64,000 bases of DNA from Mesorhizobium sangaii (GTDB lineage: Bacteria > Pseudomonadota > Alphaproteobacteria > Rhizobiales > Rhizobiaceae): the NCBI RefSeq assembly GCF_014207355.1, contig NZ_JACHEF010000001.1, forward strand, positions 1,421,241 to 1,485,240, written 5' to 3'. Position numbers and translations under genes: made by a program. This document shows, one piece after another, positions 50,997 to 60,211 of this stretch; position 1 is the stretch's first letter, and each line of letters opens with the position of its first letter. The notes beneath the pieces were generated by a model. The model ran no database searches. It worked only from the letters and a program-made list of their open reading frames with translations, and had not been told where the DNA came from.

Positions 50997-53900
50997 ACAG
51001 TCTGCAAAACCGTATCACCGCAATGACCCCGGAGCAGAAGCGCTCGCTGCGCGAGCACCTCATTCGGGTTCGGCCGGCGCAGGAAATCCCTGTCCAGCCG
51101 CGCGACGGGCGCGACTTCCCGCTTTCACATTCGCAAGATCGCCTGTGGTTCCTCGACCAACTCGTTCCGGGCAATCCCTTCTACAATATCTCGATCGCGC
51201 AGAGGCTGCCGTTCGTCCCCCTCCGGCGTTACCTGGAAAAGGCACTATCGGCGGTGGTCGCCCGTCATGAGGCGCTGCGCACCGTGTTCCCGCTCGTCCG
51301 AGGACAGCCGGTGCAGCGCATTCTGCCTGCGACGACGGTGCGATGCGAGATCGATGACCTCAGTCGCGAGCCGGATCCGGAGGCGCGCGCCGCGCAGATT
51401 GCCTCGGCTGCCAGCCAACAGCCCTTCGCCCTTGCCGAAGGCCCGCTTCTGCATTGTCGGCTGTTGCTGCTCTCTGGCGGTGAATCGCTGCTGCTGCTCG
51501 TGATCCATCACATCGTCGCCGACGGATGGTCGCTGGAGAAATTGCTGGCCGAAATCGGCCAGGTCTATTCCGAGCTGCTGACCGGCAGGCTTCCGTCCTT
51601 GCCACCATTGCCGGTGCAATATGCCGACTTCGCCGTCTGGCAGCGCGAGGCAATGTCTGGTGAAAAGATGGCTCAGCACCGCAAATACTGGGTGCAGCGG
51701 CTGGAGGGCATGCAGCAACTCGAACTGCCCACGGACCATCCTCGTCCCGCCCGGCCAAGTTATCGCGGGGCGCGCGCACCGATCACCATCGACGCAGCCG
51801 CAACCGAGGCCGCCGAAGCATTGGCGCGCCGCCTGCACACCACACGCTTCACCGTGCTGTTTGCCGCTTTTGCCGCGCTGCTGCACCGGCTCGCCGGACA
51901 GGACGAGGTGACCATCGGCACTCCGATGGCAGCGCGTCCCTATTCCGAGCTCGAAGACGTCGTCGGCTTTTTTGCAAACACCGTGGTTTTGCGGCTGGAT
52001 TTCAGCGGTGGCTGCAGCTTCGAGGACGCGGTGGAGCGCACGCATGCGCGGCTGCGTGAGGCGCAGAACCATCAGGACCTGCCCTTCTCCATGGTGGTGG
52101 CGGCCCTGGCGCCCGAACAGGATCTGTCGCGCAACCCGCTGTTTCAAGTTTCGTTCCAGGTGCTCTCTTCCAGCCAGGTGCGTCGGGCGATCACGGATGC
52201 CGCGCCGGCGTTCAACTTCGCGCGTGGCACTTCGGCCTTTGACCTTACCCTGCAGCTTACCGAAACGGCGTCGTGCCTGGTCGGTGAACTGGAATACGCT
52301 ACCGATCTCTTTCAGCAGGCAAGCGCCGAACGACTCGTGGAGCGCTTCCTGCGACTGCTTTGCGCGGCCCTGGCCGACCCCGAAGCGTCGATGGCGGATC
52401 TGCCGCTGATGGATGCCGCCGAACCGCATCAGTTGGAAGCCTGGTCGCGAGGCCCTGTGATGCCGTCGGCCGAAACCGACCTGTGCGAGCTGTTCGAAGC
52501 ACAAGCGCGTCTTAGCCCGGATGCAGTCGCCTGCCAGGCACCCGACGGAAACCTCAGCTATGCTGAGCTCGACGGCGGCGCCAACAGTCTCGCTCACCAG
52601 CTCATCGCACACGGCGTGGCGCCCGGCGATTGCGTCGGGATCGCGATCGAGCCGTGCACATACCTGCCGATGGCGCTGCTCGCCGTGCTAAAGGCCGGCG
52701 CTGCCTATGTGCCGCTGGGGCCTGAATTGCCAGTTCAGCGCGCCCGCGACATGCTCGTTGATGCAGGGGCGACGGTGCTTCTTGTTTCCAAAAGCACGCA
52801 ATCCGACTTGCAGAGCGGGCTCACCTCGATCGCGGTGGACCGCGAACCGCCGCAACCCGGCGTACCACCACCGAAGGTGCGGCGCGACGCCGAGAGTCCG
52901 GTCTACATACTGTTCACTTCCGGTTCCACCGGACGGCCCAAGGGCGTCTCGGTGCCGCACCGTGCATTGCTCAACTACCTGCGCTGGTGCATGAGCGTCT
53001 ATCCGGTGGACGATGGCGATGGGGCACCGCTGTGCACATCGATCACCGCCGACATGTCGGTCACCACGCTTTTCGTGCCGCTCCTGTGCGGCAAGACCGT
53101 GTTTTTGCTGCCTGCCGGCGGCGGCCTCGAAGCGCTCGAGGAAGCGCTTCACTCAGGCCGGCGCTACAGCTTTGTCAAATTGACTCCAAGCCACCTCGAA
53201 GGTTTGCGCCAGCTTGCCAGAGGGCGGGCGCCCGCCTGCGCAACCGGCTGTTTCATCGTTGGGGGCGAAGCCTTGCACGGCGAGACGCTGGAGCCTTGGC
53301 GCGCGCATATGCCGGGATTGCTGATCGTCAATGAGTACGGGCCAACAGAAACCACGGTTGGCTGCTGCGCGCATTTTCTGCGCGCCGGCGACATTCGGCC
53401 AGGCCCGGTGCCGATTGGCCGTCCGATTGCCCTCACGCGGTTGAATGTGTGCAACAGGTCCGGTGCGCCGGTCCCGGTCGGGGTGGTTGGCGAACTGCGA
53501 ATTGGCGGTGCCGGCGTTGCGCTGGGCTATGTCGGCCAGGCCGGTCTCACCGCGGAGCGTTTCGTACGCGGACCGGACGGATCGCTGGTCTACCGTTCAG
53601 GCGACCGAGTACGGTACCGTCGTGATGGGACGCTCGAATACCTCGGCCGAGCCGACAACCAGGTCAAGTTGCGTGGCCACCGCGTCGAGCCAGATGAGGT
53701 GGAGGCTGCATTGCGCACACACCCGGCGGTGGCTGAAGCGGCCGTAGTGCTGCATCGCGCCGGACCAGGTGACGACCGACTGCATGCGGCATTGCTGCTT
53801 TCACCGGGGTGCGACCTCGATCAGGCCGACTTGACCGGGACTTTTCGCAGCCATCTCCAGGATAAACTGCCGCCGTTCATGATCCCGAGCGCCTTCAAGG

Positions 53901-54343
53901 TGGTCGAAGAAATCCCGCTCACCGCCAATGGCAAGGCAGACCGCGATCGGATTGCCGGAATGCTTGCCGACGCCGCCCCGAGGGAGCGGCGGCGCGTGAC
54001 ACCGCAAACCGCCCTTGAGACATTGCTCGTCAGGTGCTTCTGCGACGTGTTGAAGGTGCCGGAAGCCGGCGCGACCGACGATTTCTTTGCTGATCTCGGG
54101 GGCCACTCGCTATTGGCTACGCGACTGGTTTCGCAACTGCGAGAATTGTTGCAGATCGAGATTCCGCTGCGTCGCGTGTTCGAGGCCCGATGCGCACGCG
54201 AGCTTTCGCGCGCGATTGCCCCTGACGATTCGGCGCGGCAGCGGCTGGAAGCGGCCGCAGCCATCGTGCTGCAGGTGCTTGAAATGAGCGATGCCGACGT
54301 ACGCCAACAATTGCATGAGCAAGGAGATGGCGCATGCGTGTGA
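50993..54343 (+). CDS. NRPS 3: C-A-T, asparagine-like pocket
   Basis: 1116 residues; the TTG start overlaps the NRPS 2 stop (TTGA). C domain: HSQDRLWFLDQL, HHIVADG (about 171). A domain: FTSGSTGRPKG (about 641), TADMSVTTLF, NEYGPTETTVG, ANGKADRDRI. T domain: FFADLGGHSLLATR (about 1035). The hand-read pocket is D-M-T-K-I-G-E-V-G, very close to the Asn code DLTKLGEVGK. No thioesterase or reductase follows the carrier domain, so release must use another protein. This is the last NRPS gene. Confidence 0.92.
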   Translation: MNSLQNRITAMTPEQKRSLREHLIRVRPAQEIPVQPRDGRDFPLSHSQDRLWFLDQLVPGNPFYNISIAQRLPFVPLRRYLEKALSAVVARHEALRTVFPLVRGQPVQRILPATTVRCEIDDLSREPDPEARAAQIASAASQQPFALAEGPLLHCRLLLLSGGESLLLLVIHHIVADGWSLEKLLAEIGQVYSELLTGRLPSLPPLPVQYADFAVWQREAMSGEKMAQHRKYWVQRLEGMQQLELPTDHPRPARPSYRGARAPITIDAAATEAAEALARRLHTTRFTVLFAAFAALLHRLAGQDEVTIGTPMAARPYSELEDVVGFFANTVVLRLDFSGGCSFEDAVERTHARLREAQNHQDLPFSMVVAALAPEQDLSRNPLFQVSFQVLSSSQVRRAITDAAPAFNFARGTSAFDLTLQLTETASCLVGELEYATDLFQQASAERLVERFLRLLCAALADPEASMADLPLMDAAEPHQLEAWSRGPVMPSAETDLCELFEAQARLSPDAVACQAPDGNLSYAELDGGANSLAHQLIAHGVAPGDCVGIAIEPCTYLPMALLAVLKAGAAYVPLGPELPVQRARDMLVDAGATVLLVSKSTQSDLQSGLTSIAVDREPPQPGVPPPKVRRDAESPVYILFTSGSTGRPKGVSVPHRALLNYLRWCMSVYPVDDGDGAPLCTSITADMSVTTLFVPLLCGKTVFLLPAGGGLEALEEALHSGRRYSFVKLTPSHLEGLRQLARGRAPACATGCFIVGGEALHGETLEPWRAHMPGLLIVNEYGPTETTVGCCAHFLRAGDIRPGPVPIGRPIALTRLNVCNRSGAPVPVGVVGELRIGGAGVALGYVGQAGLTAERFVRGPDGSLVYRSGDRVRYRRDGTLEYLGRADNQVKLRGHRVEPDEVEAALRTHPAVAEAAVVLHRAGPGDDRLHAALLLSPGCDLDQADLTGTFRSHLQDKLPPFMIPSAFKVVEEIPLTANGKADRDRIAGMLADAAPRERRRVTPQTALETLLVRCFCDVLKVPEAGATDDFFADLGGHSLLATRLVSQLRELLQIEIPLRRVFEARCARELSRAIAPDDSARQRLEAAAAIVLQVLEMSDADVRQQLHEQGDGACV

Positions 54344-55236
54344 TGCTGGATGTGTTCTCCGGTCGTCCCAACCCGACATGGCAGGTGCCGCCGGCTTTGG
54401 CCCAACATTTCAGGCAGTTGATGTCGCGCCAGGGCGGGCCGGCCTCTGCCACCCCGATGCCGGCGCTTGGCTATCGCGGCCTGCTCGTCGGGACTGGTCC
54501 GGAAGACGCCGACGCGCCGGCAGCCTTTTATGTCGGCGTGCCACCGGTTGCGACAGTGGAGACCAGTGAGGAGCTCGTCTCCGCACGACGGGCGCGGCTG
54601 CCGGATGAGGAGCGCGAGGCCGTTTTGGCGCTGTTGGAAAGCGCCCGACCGATCGTTGCGCGCACTGTGATCGATGAAGCAGCGCGCTGCGTCGAATTGC
54701 GGGGTGACGGTGTGGCACCACGTGCTAGCCGCAGCGCAGCGCTACGCGCCAGCGGCGCCGAGGCGGCCACAGCTGCCGAACAGCCGGAGGTCGGGCCGCC
54801 CTGCGAGCCGATCCTAGCCGCTTATAGCCCCTGGTTCTGGAACACAGCTTCCGTGCGCCTGCGCAACAATTGCTACAATTATGCCAGCAACTATGTCTCC
54901 AATTTCGTGGCGCAGCCCGGACGCAGGGTCGGTCGCCAGTATGACCAGTTCAGCTGCGAGGCGGTCGCGCGGGCTGCAATCGCCGATGGGTTCAGGGCGA
55001 ACTGCGACGGTCCGGCGCGGCTGGCGGCGCTGGCTGTTTGGCCGGGACACGATTTCCACTGGTACCGCTCGCATGGCGCCTTCTGGGGCCACAAGCTGGG
55101 CATCTACAGTGCCCGCAACGTCGACAACCAGGGCCGCGTCATTGCCGGCGCACTGACGCCGGCCACGTGCGACCGAGGCCCCTACACGCAATTTTGCAGC
55201 TATCTATTCGTACCGCCGGGCGTGGAGGTCTTGTAG
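54334..55236 (+). CDS. SGRPNP-domain protein with cysteine-peptidase-like C-terminus
   Basis: 300 residues; overlaps the NRPS 3 stop by 10 bp. Residues 1-110 (MRVMLDVFSGRPNPTWQVP, LGYRGLLVGTG) are paralogous to the whole of the next gene. After an Ala/Glu-rich linker, residues 160-300 contain NNCYNYASNYVSNF, VWPGHDFHWYRSHGAFWGHK and more Cys (CEAVAR, CDRGPYTQFC). An N-C-Y-N-Y-A opening plus DFHWYR...WGHK resembles a Cys/His hydrolase. This is a candidate for product release or trimming in an NRPS system that lacks a thioesterase. I do not recognise a named family. Confidence 0.7.
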   Translation: MRVMLDVFSGRPNPTWQVPPALAQHFRQLMSRQGGPASATPMPALGYRGLLVGTGPEDADAPAAFYVGVPPVATVETSEELVSARRARLPDEEREAVLALLESARPIVARTVIDEAARCVELRGDGVAPRASRSAALRASGAEAATAAEQPEVGPPCEPILAAYSPWFWNTASVRLRNNCYNYASNYVSNFVAQPGRRVGRQYDQFSCEAVARAAIADGFRANCDGPARLAALAVWPGHDFHWYRSHGAFWGHKLGIYSARNVDNQGRVIAGALTPATCDRGPYTQFCSYLFVPPGVEVL

Positions 55237-55583
55237 TGCGCGTGGTGTTGGACATGTTCTCCGGCAGGCCGAATCCTTCGTTCGGGCTGGCACCCAATGA
55301 GGTCGCGGAACTGGGAGCCCGGGCGCGGGCGTTGTCGGTTCCAAGCGCCGCGCCGGCCTGGCCTCAGGCGGGCTGGCGCGGGTTCATCGTTCTGGGCGAC
55401 GGCCTGCCCGGTTCCGAGCCGATCTGGTTGCGCGTCAAGGAGAAGGTGGTTGAGATGCAAAGTGGCACCTGGCAGGACAGCACCGGTATCGAGGCATTGC
55501 TTGAGGCGTCTGCGCGACGTCACGGCTATGGCGCGTTGCTGGATGAAGCGCGCAAACGGACCAACTCTGGAGCTGTGTTATGA
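55236..55583 (+). CDS. SGRPNP-domain protein, single domain
   Basis: 115 residues; the GTG start shares its G with the previous TAG stop. VRVVLDMFSGRPNPSFGLAP and GWRGFIVLGDGLPG align with residues 1-60 of the preceding protein, so the two arose by duplication. No Cys and no membrane segment. Function unknown; tight coupling to the NRPS genes indicates a role in that pathway. Confidence 0.68.
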   Translation: MRVVLDMFSGRPNPSFGLAPNEVAELGARARALSVPSAAPAWPQAGWRGFIVLGDGLPGSEPIWLRVKEKVVEMQSGTWQDSTGIEALLEASARRHGYGALLDEARKRTNSGAVL

Positions 55584-56002
55584 ACCCGGAGCAACAATCG
55601 CCTTGGCAATGGACCCATGACGGTCCTCAGCTTGACTTCGCCCGCGCGTTCGCACGCTTTCGCGGCGTCTTGGAATCTGCCTGGACCTCGCCCGAGGATG
55701 GCGCGGCTGTTGCCGAGACCTTCGCCCGCTGCGCCGAGGCGATGCAGGAGCCGCTCCAGGCCCCCGAGGCGGCGGAACGCATTGCTCAGTCATTTGCCAC
55801 CTATCACGAGGCGCTGCGTGCAGCGACACTGACGCCGGAAGCGCGAAGGACCGTGCGGGAGGCGCTGCACGAATATGTGGCCGACCTCATCAAGGCCTGG
55901 GCTGCGGTCGCGCCTGATAATTTGGCTGCTGCGGATCTTGTGGCGATCGCGCAAAGCATGAGCTGGATCGCCAGTGTTGCGGTCGACATCGAAAATGCCT
56001 GA
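55580..56002 (+). CDS. Small all-helical protein near end of NRPS operon
   Basis: 140 residues; ATGA overlap with the previous gene. Helical and Ala/Glu-rich (FARAFARFRGVLESAW, AERIAQSFATYHEALRAATL, LHEYVADLIKAWAAVAP). It has a size and style similar to the operon's first gene (compare FSDYLADLQALA there). No known domain is recognised. Confidence 0.68.
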   Translation: MNPEQQSPWQWTHDGPQLDFARAFARFRGVLESAWTSPEDGAAVAETFARCAEAMQEPLQAPEAAERIAQSFATYHEALRAATLTPEARRTVREALHEYVADLIKAWAAVAPDNLAAADLVAIAQSMSWIASVAVDIENA

Positions 56003-56690
56003 GCCGCCGGACGTCGGCAAGGTTCACTTGTGGCTGCTCGATGTGCGGCCATGCATTGCGGCTGAAGCCGATGCGCTGGAGCTGCTCGACGATGAAGAAC
56101 GCGCGCGCGCGGAGCGGCTGTGTTGCCCCCGGGCGCGGGCGCAATTCGTGCGTACGCGAGCGGGATTGCGCCGCATCCTGGCGACTTACTTGGCGGTGCC
56201 GCCACGGTCGGTGCCCATTGCGTATGGCGCTCACGGCAAGCCTCGGATGCCGTGCGGACGGTTGCGCTTCAACGTCTCGCACGCGGGTGGGGCGGCGCTT
56301 CTCGCATTTGCATCTGAATGCGAGGTTGGCGTCGATCTGGAACGCATCGAGACCATCGATGCCGCCGAAATCCTGACGACATGGGCATCGCCACGCGACT
56401 ATGCCGCCTGGAGAGCCTCCTCCCCCGGCGACCGCCTGGCCGCCCTCTACCGCGGCTGGGTGCGCAAGGAGGCGATACTCAAGGCGTGGGGTTGTGGATT
56501 TTCCGTGGCGCCTCAAGAGCTTGACGTACCCATGAGTGCGAGGGCCGGAGAACATATCGTCGTCGGTACGGCCTTGCACCGACCCAACTGCCGAGTGCTC
56601 GATGTGCCGATAGGCAGTTCCTGGACGGCGGCGCTCGCAGTGGAAGGCGATGCCCCTTGTACGGCCTCGTTCATTGTCCAGCCTGCGTAA
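55995..56690 (+). CDS. 4'-phosphopantetheinyl transferase (Sfp type)
   Basis: 231 residues from the ATG at 55995, overlapping the previous stop. Motifs in order: GKPRMPCGRLRFNVSHAGG (P2), VGVDLERIE (Mg-binding Asp/Glu) and RGWVRKEAILKAWG (P3). It activates carrier domains by adding phosphopantetheine to their Ser, most likely those of the three NRPS proteins encoded in the same operon. It is the last gene of the operon. Confidence 0.92.
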   Translation: MPEPPDVGKVHLWLLDVRPCIAAEADALELLDDEERARAERLCCPRARAQFVRTRAGLRRILATYLAVPPRSVPIAYGAHGKPRMPCGRLRFNVSHAGGAALLAFASECEVGVDLERIETIDAAEILTTWASPRDYAAWRASSPGDRLAALYRGWVRKEAILKAWGCGFSVAPQELDVPMSARAGEHIVVGTALHRPNCRVLDVPIGSSWTAALAVEGDAPCTASFIVQPA

Positions 56691-56810
56691 GACCGACCCG
56701 GCTGTCTCGAAAGATGCCCAGCAATTTGGTTCTGGAGAACAGCTTTCCTTGACGGGAGCGGCTAAGCCACCAATGTACGGAGACCCTCTTGTCTGCAGGA
56801 ACCTTTGCCC

Positions 56811-57359
56811 ATGACAGCCTCGATCTACGATATTCCGTTCAGCCGCGCCGACGGCTCAACCACAAGCCTTCGTGCATATACCGACAGCGTCCTGCTGATC
56901 GTCAACGTCGCCTCCAAATGCGGCTACACCAAGCAGTATGATGGACTGGAGGCGCTCTACGGATCGTATCGCGAGCGTGGCCTGGTGGTGCTCGGCTTTC
57001 CGGCCAATGACTTCGCCGGCCAGGAACCGGGCACCGACGCCGAAATCCAGGAATTCTGCCGGCTGACCTATGGTGTCGAATTCCCTGTGTTCGCCAAGAT
57101 CGTAGTCAAGGGACCACAGAAGCATCCGCTCTATCAAGCGTTGATCGAGGCGCTGCCGAAGGCTGTCTTCCAACCGGGTAGCACGCTGGCGGCGCGGATG
57201 GCGGGGAAAGGTGCCGCGCCCGGACCCGACGAGGTGAGTTGGAACTTCGAGAAGTTTCTGGTCGACCGCAAGGGGATCGTTGTCGCCCGCTTTGGCTCCG
57301 ACACCGAGCCGCAGGACGAGGCGATCGTCGGCCCTCTCCGCAAGCTCCTGGCGGCGTGA
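56811..57359 (+). CDS. Glutathione peroxidase family protein
   Basis: 182 residues from the ATG at 56811. LLIVNVASKCGYTKQYDGLE holds the peroxidatic Cys, and SWNFEKFLVDRKG holds the Trp/Asn of the active site. The middle motif is GFPANDFAGQEPG where many relatives have PCNQFGGQEPG, so the usual Cys and Gln there are replaced. It detoxifies peroxides in the cytoplasm using thioredoxin or glutathione. Confidence 0.87.
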   Translation: MTASIYDIPFSRADGSTTSLRAYTDSVLLIVNVASKCGYTKQYDGLEALYGSYRERGLVVLGFPANDFAGQEPGTDAEIQEFCRLTYGVEFPVFAKIVVKGPQKHPLYQALIEALPKAVFQPGSTLAARMAGKGAAPGPDEVSWNFEKFLVDRKGIVVARFGSDTEPQDEAIVGPLRKLLAA

Positions 57360-57475
57360 CGCAAGATACAGCCTGCTGGTGCGGTCCTTCCATGGCTGCG
57401 TGCTGCAGGTTTTTGGCACCGCTGCGTTGCAGCTTCAGTGGTAAAGCCACCCATCTGAGCCGAGGAGAGTAGGCC

Positions 57476-58276
57476 ATGGATCTGCAACTGGACGGAAAAC
57501 GCGCCCTGGTCACCGGCGGCAGCAAGGGAATTGGTCGTGCCATCGCCCGGCAGTTGGCCCTGGAAGGCGTCGATCTCGTCATCGCCGCCCGCAACGTTGC
57601 CGATGTGGACATCGCCGCACGCGAACTGGCTGCGGAGACCGGGCGCAAGATCGTCGGACTGACCGTCGACACACAGGACGACAGCTCGGTCAGAGCGCTG
57701 GTGGCCGGAACGGTCGCGGCGCTCGGCGGCCTCGACATACTGGTCAACGCCGCGGCCAAACCGGGCGGGCAGGCACCGCCGCCGAAACTGGCCGAGATCA
57801 CGGACGACCTGTTCTGGGATGACATGAACGTCAAGGTGATGGGCTATCTTCGCATGGCGCGCGAGGCTGCTCCTCACATGGCTGCCGCGGGCTGGGGCCG
57901 AATTATCAACATAAGCGGCCTCGCGGCGCGCCAGACCGGCTCGATCATCGGCTCGATCCGCAATGTTGCCGTCTCCGCCCTGACCAAGAATCTCGCCGAC
58001 GAATTGGGCTCGAAGGGGATCAACGTGACGGTGGTCCATCCTGGCCTGACCCGCACCGAGAAGACCGCTCCCCTGGTCGCCGCCCGCGCGGCTTCGGCAG
58101 ACGTTTCGCCCGAGGAGATCGAACAGCGTCTTGCCGCCAATGTCACGATCGGTCGCCTCGTCGATATGGCAGAGATCGCCGACGTCGTTGCATTCCTCGC
58201 TTCGCCGCGAAGCGTTGCCATCAACGGCGACGCGATCGCCTGCGGCGGCGGGGTCAAGGGGCCGATACACTATTAG
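57476..58276 (+). CDS. SDR family protein lacking catalytic Tyr-Lys
   Basis: 266 residues with a proper Rossmann start (LVTGGSKGIGRAIA), NAAAKPGG (NAG-like) and INISGLAARQTG with the Ser. Where YxxxK is expected before ALTKNLADEL the protein reads GSIRN, so both the catalytic Tyr and Lys are missing. The fold and dimer helices look normal. It may bind nucleotide without classical reduction, or use another proton donor. A spaced ribosome site (GAGGAG) precedes the ATG. Confidence 0.8.
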   Translation: MDLQLDGKRALVTGGSKGIGRAIARQLALEGVDLVIAARNVADVDIAARELAAETGRKIVGLTVDTQDDSSVRALVAGTVAALGGLDILVNAAAKPGGQAPPPKLAEITDDLFWDDMNVKVMGYLRMAREAAPHMAAAGWGRIINISGLAARQTGSIIGSIRNVAVSALTKNLADELGSKGINVTVVHPGLTRTEKTAPLVAARAASADVSPEEIEQRLAANVTIGRLVDMAEIADVVAFLASPRSVAINGDAIACGGGVKGPIHY

Positions 58277-58317
58277 CCGGCAACGGCCGGCGGCTGCGGC
58301 GATCTGCTATTTGTGCG

Positions 58318-59013
58318 TCAAAAATTCTCCACCCAAGGCCGCAATTCGATCTCCCACGTCCAGGCGCTTCGATGCTGCTGATGGATCGCGAGATAGGCTT
58401 CGGCGATCGCGTCCGGCGAAAGCCAACGGTCGGGCGGGGTCGACTCCGGCGACCGCACCGGGTCGCTGGATGCTATGCCGCCATCGATGACGAAATGCGC
58501 CACGTGGATGTTCTTTGGCGCAAGCTCGCGCGCCATCGACTGCGCCAGCCCACGCAGGCCAAACTTCGGCATTGCGAAACCGGCGGAATTGGCGAAGCCC
58601 TTGACGCTGGCCGTGGCTCCGGTGAACAGGATCGAACCGGCGCCTGTGGCCTGCAACCGACGTGCGGCTTGCTGACCGAACAGAAAGCCGCCATAGGCAC
58701 CCACGAGCAGTGCTTTTTTCACCTCCTCCGGATCGAGATCGGCAATACCGCCGCGCACGCGGCCGGCCGCATTGAAGATCGCCAGCGAGAGAGGACCGAT
58801 GCCATCCACCGCATGGAACAGGTTTTCCACCGATGCCGGGTCCGACACGTCGGTTGAGATCACGTCGGCGCCGGTCTCGGTGGCAAGCGCGTCGAGCTTC
58901 GCAACATTGCGCGCCGCTAACACCAGTTTGAACCCTTGGCCGCTGAAGACCCTCGCCAACGAGGCGCCAAGGCCGGATCCCACGCCTGCGATAACGGCAA
59001 CTTTGCTTGTCAT
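58318..59013 (-). CDS. SDR family oxidoreductase
   Basis: 231 residues. VAVIAGVGSGLGASLARVF (TGxxxGxG-like), FNAAGRVRGG, ILFTGATAS, and FAMPKFGLRGLAQS, where the usual YxxxK is FxxxK: the Lys is present, the Tyr is Phe. This variant is common in a group of short SDR proteins. Convergent with the preceding SDR gene, 40 bp apart. Substrate unknown. Confidence 0.8.
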   Translation of the reverse strand: MTSKVAVIAGVGSGLGASLARVFSGQGFKLVLAARNVAKLDALATETGADVISTDVSDPASVENLFHAVDGIGPLSLAIFNAAGRVRGGIADLDPEEVKKALLVGAYGGFLFGQQAARRLQATGAGSILFTGATASVKGFANSAGFAMPKFGLRGLAQSMARELAPKNIHVAHFVIDGGIASSDPVRSPESTPPDRWLSPDAIAEAYLAIHQQHRSAWTWEIELRPWVENF

Positions 59014-59054
59014 GGTTTTCTCCGACGTTACGCCTTTGTGATGGGGATAGGCCC

Positions 59055-59777
59055 TCAGTCAGGCAGATGAATAGCTCGCTGGTTGTAAAGGATCTTGCGG
59101 ATGTGGGCCTGTTCCTCCGGCGCAAGCTTGCTCTGGTCGGTTGACAGGTCGGCGCCCACCGCAAGGCCGCGCTGCACGCCCGGGCGCGCGCCGACCTCCT
59201 CGAACCAGCGTTTGAAATGCCTGAACTCATTGATGTCCTGGCCCTGTGCCTGCCAGTTGACGGTCCAGGGATAGCTGATGATATCGGCGATGGTGAAGTC
59301 TTCACCTGCAAGGTAGCGGCGATCGCGAAGTCGCATGTTGAGGACGCCGTAGAGCCGGTTTGCTTCGTCGGTGAAACGGCGCACCGCATAGGACTGATCG
59401 CCTTCTCTGTCGCCCAGCCTGCGGAAATGACCCGCTTCTCCCAGCTTCGGCCCCTGGTTGGCCATCTGCCATATCACCCATTGCGCGACATCGTACTTGG
59501 TGCGCAGGTCCTGCGGCCAGAGCTTGCCGGTCTTCTCCGCAAGATAGAACAGGATCGCGCCGGACTCGAACACGCCGACGGGGGCGCCGCCGTCCTTCGG
59601 TTCGGTGTCGACGATGGCCGGCATGCGGTGGTTGGGATTGAGCTTTAGGTATTCAGGCGTGAACTGGTCGCCATGTGAGATGTCCACGGGCTTCAGTGTG
59701 TAAGGCGTGCCTGTCTCTTCCAGGAAGATCGAGATTTTTTTGCCGTTGGGCGTCGGCCAGTAGTAGAGATCGATCAT
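59055..59777 (-). CDS. yfcG: Glutathione S-transferase, YfcG-like disulfide-bond oxidoreductase
   Basis: 240 residues. MIDLYYWPTPNGKKISIFLE, NPNHRMPAIVD and FESGAILFYLAEKTGKLWP match the N-terminal thioredoxin-fold domain of E. coli YfcG, with Thr/Asn (PTPNG) rather than Cys at the active site. The C-terminal helical domain has LAGEDFTIADIISYPW. It probably reduces disulfides using glutathione. Confidence 0.87.
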   Translation of the reverse strand: MIDLYYWPTPNGKKISIFLEETGTPYTLKPVDISHGDQFTPEYLKLNPNHRMPAIVDTEPKDGGAPVGVFESGAILFYLAEKTGKLWPQDLRTKYDVAQWVIWQMANQGPKLGEAGHFRRLGDREGDQSYAVRRFTDEANRLYGVLNMRLRDRRYLAGEDFTIADIISYPWTVNWQAQGQDINEFRHFKRWFEEVGARPGVQRGLAVGADLSTDQSKLAPEEQAHIRKILYNQRAIHLPD

Positions 59778-60211
59778 GCTGCGTCCTGCCTGTGCTGTTG
59801 GGGAAGCGGCATCAGCTTCGCGCTATTCGCTCATGAAGCAAGCTAGACGAAATCGAGATCCGGTTCACGAAGCGACGATCTACGGATGCACGATTTTGAG
59901 GAAAAACACTTCCCGGATGACGGCAAGTTTGACCATTCTTTCTGTGGGCGGCTGGAGCGCAGGCTTTGGAGCCTCGGCGCAATCGGAAACCCTTCTCCGT
60001 TCCTGCTTGCGCTCGTTCCGCCGCTCGTCCTGCATTTCTCGAAGTCGTCATGCACACGTGCTTCAGAAGATGGAGCGAGTGAGTTGCGGCCTGATCCGAC
60101 AACCGAGCCACCACACGCCCGCTGCAGGCGAAGGCTGCGAGCAGCTGCGGCACCAGCGCCGGTCAAGCCGGAATGAATACCGTCAGCCGCGATCCGGCTG
60201 CAGACAATTGC
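59778..60211. other. Intergenic region
   Basis: About 430 bp between the GST start and the stop of the Lrp gene. Several open frames overlap, but none has a domain or ribosome site. Confidence 0.4.
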
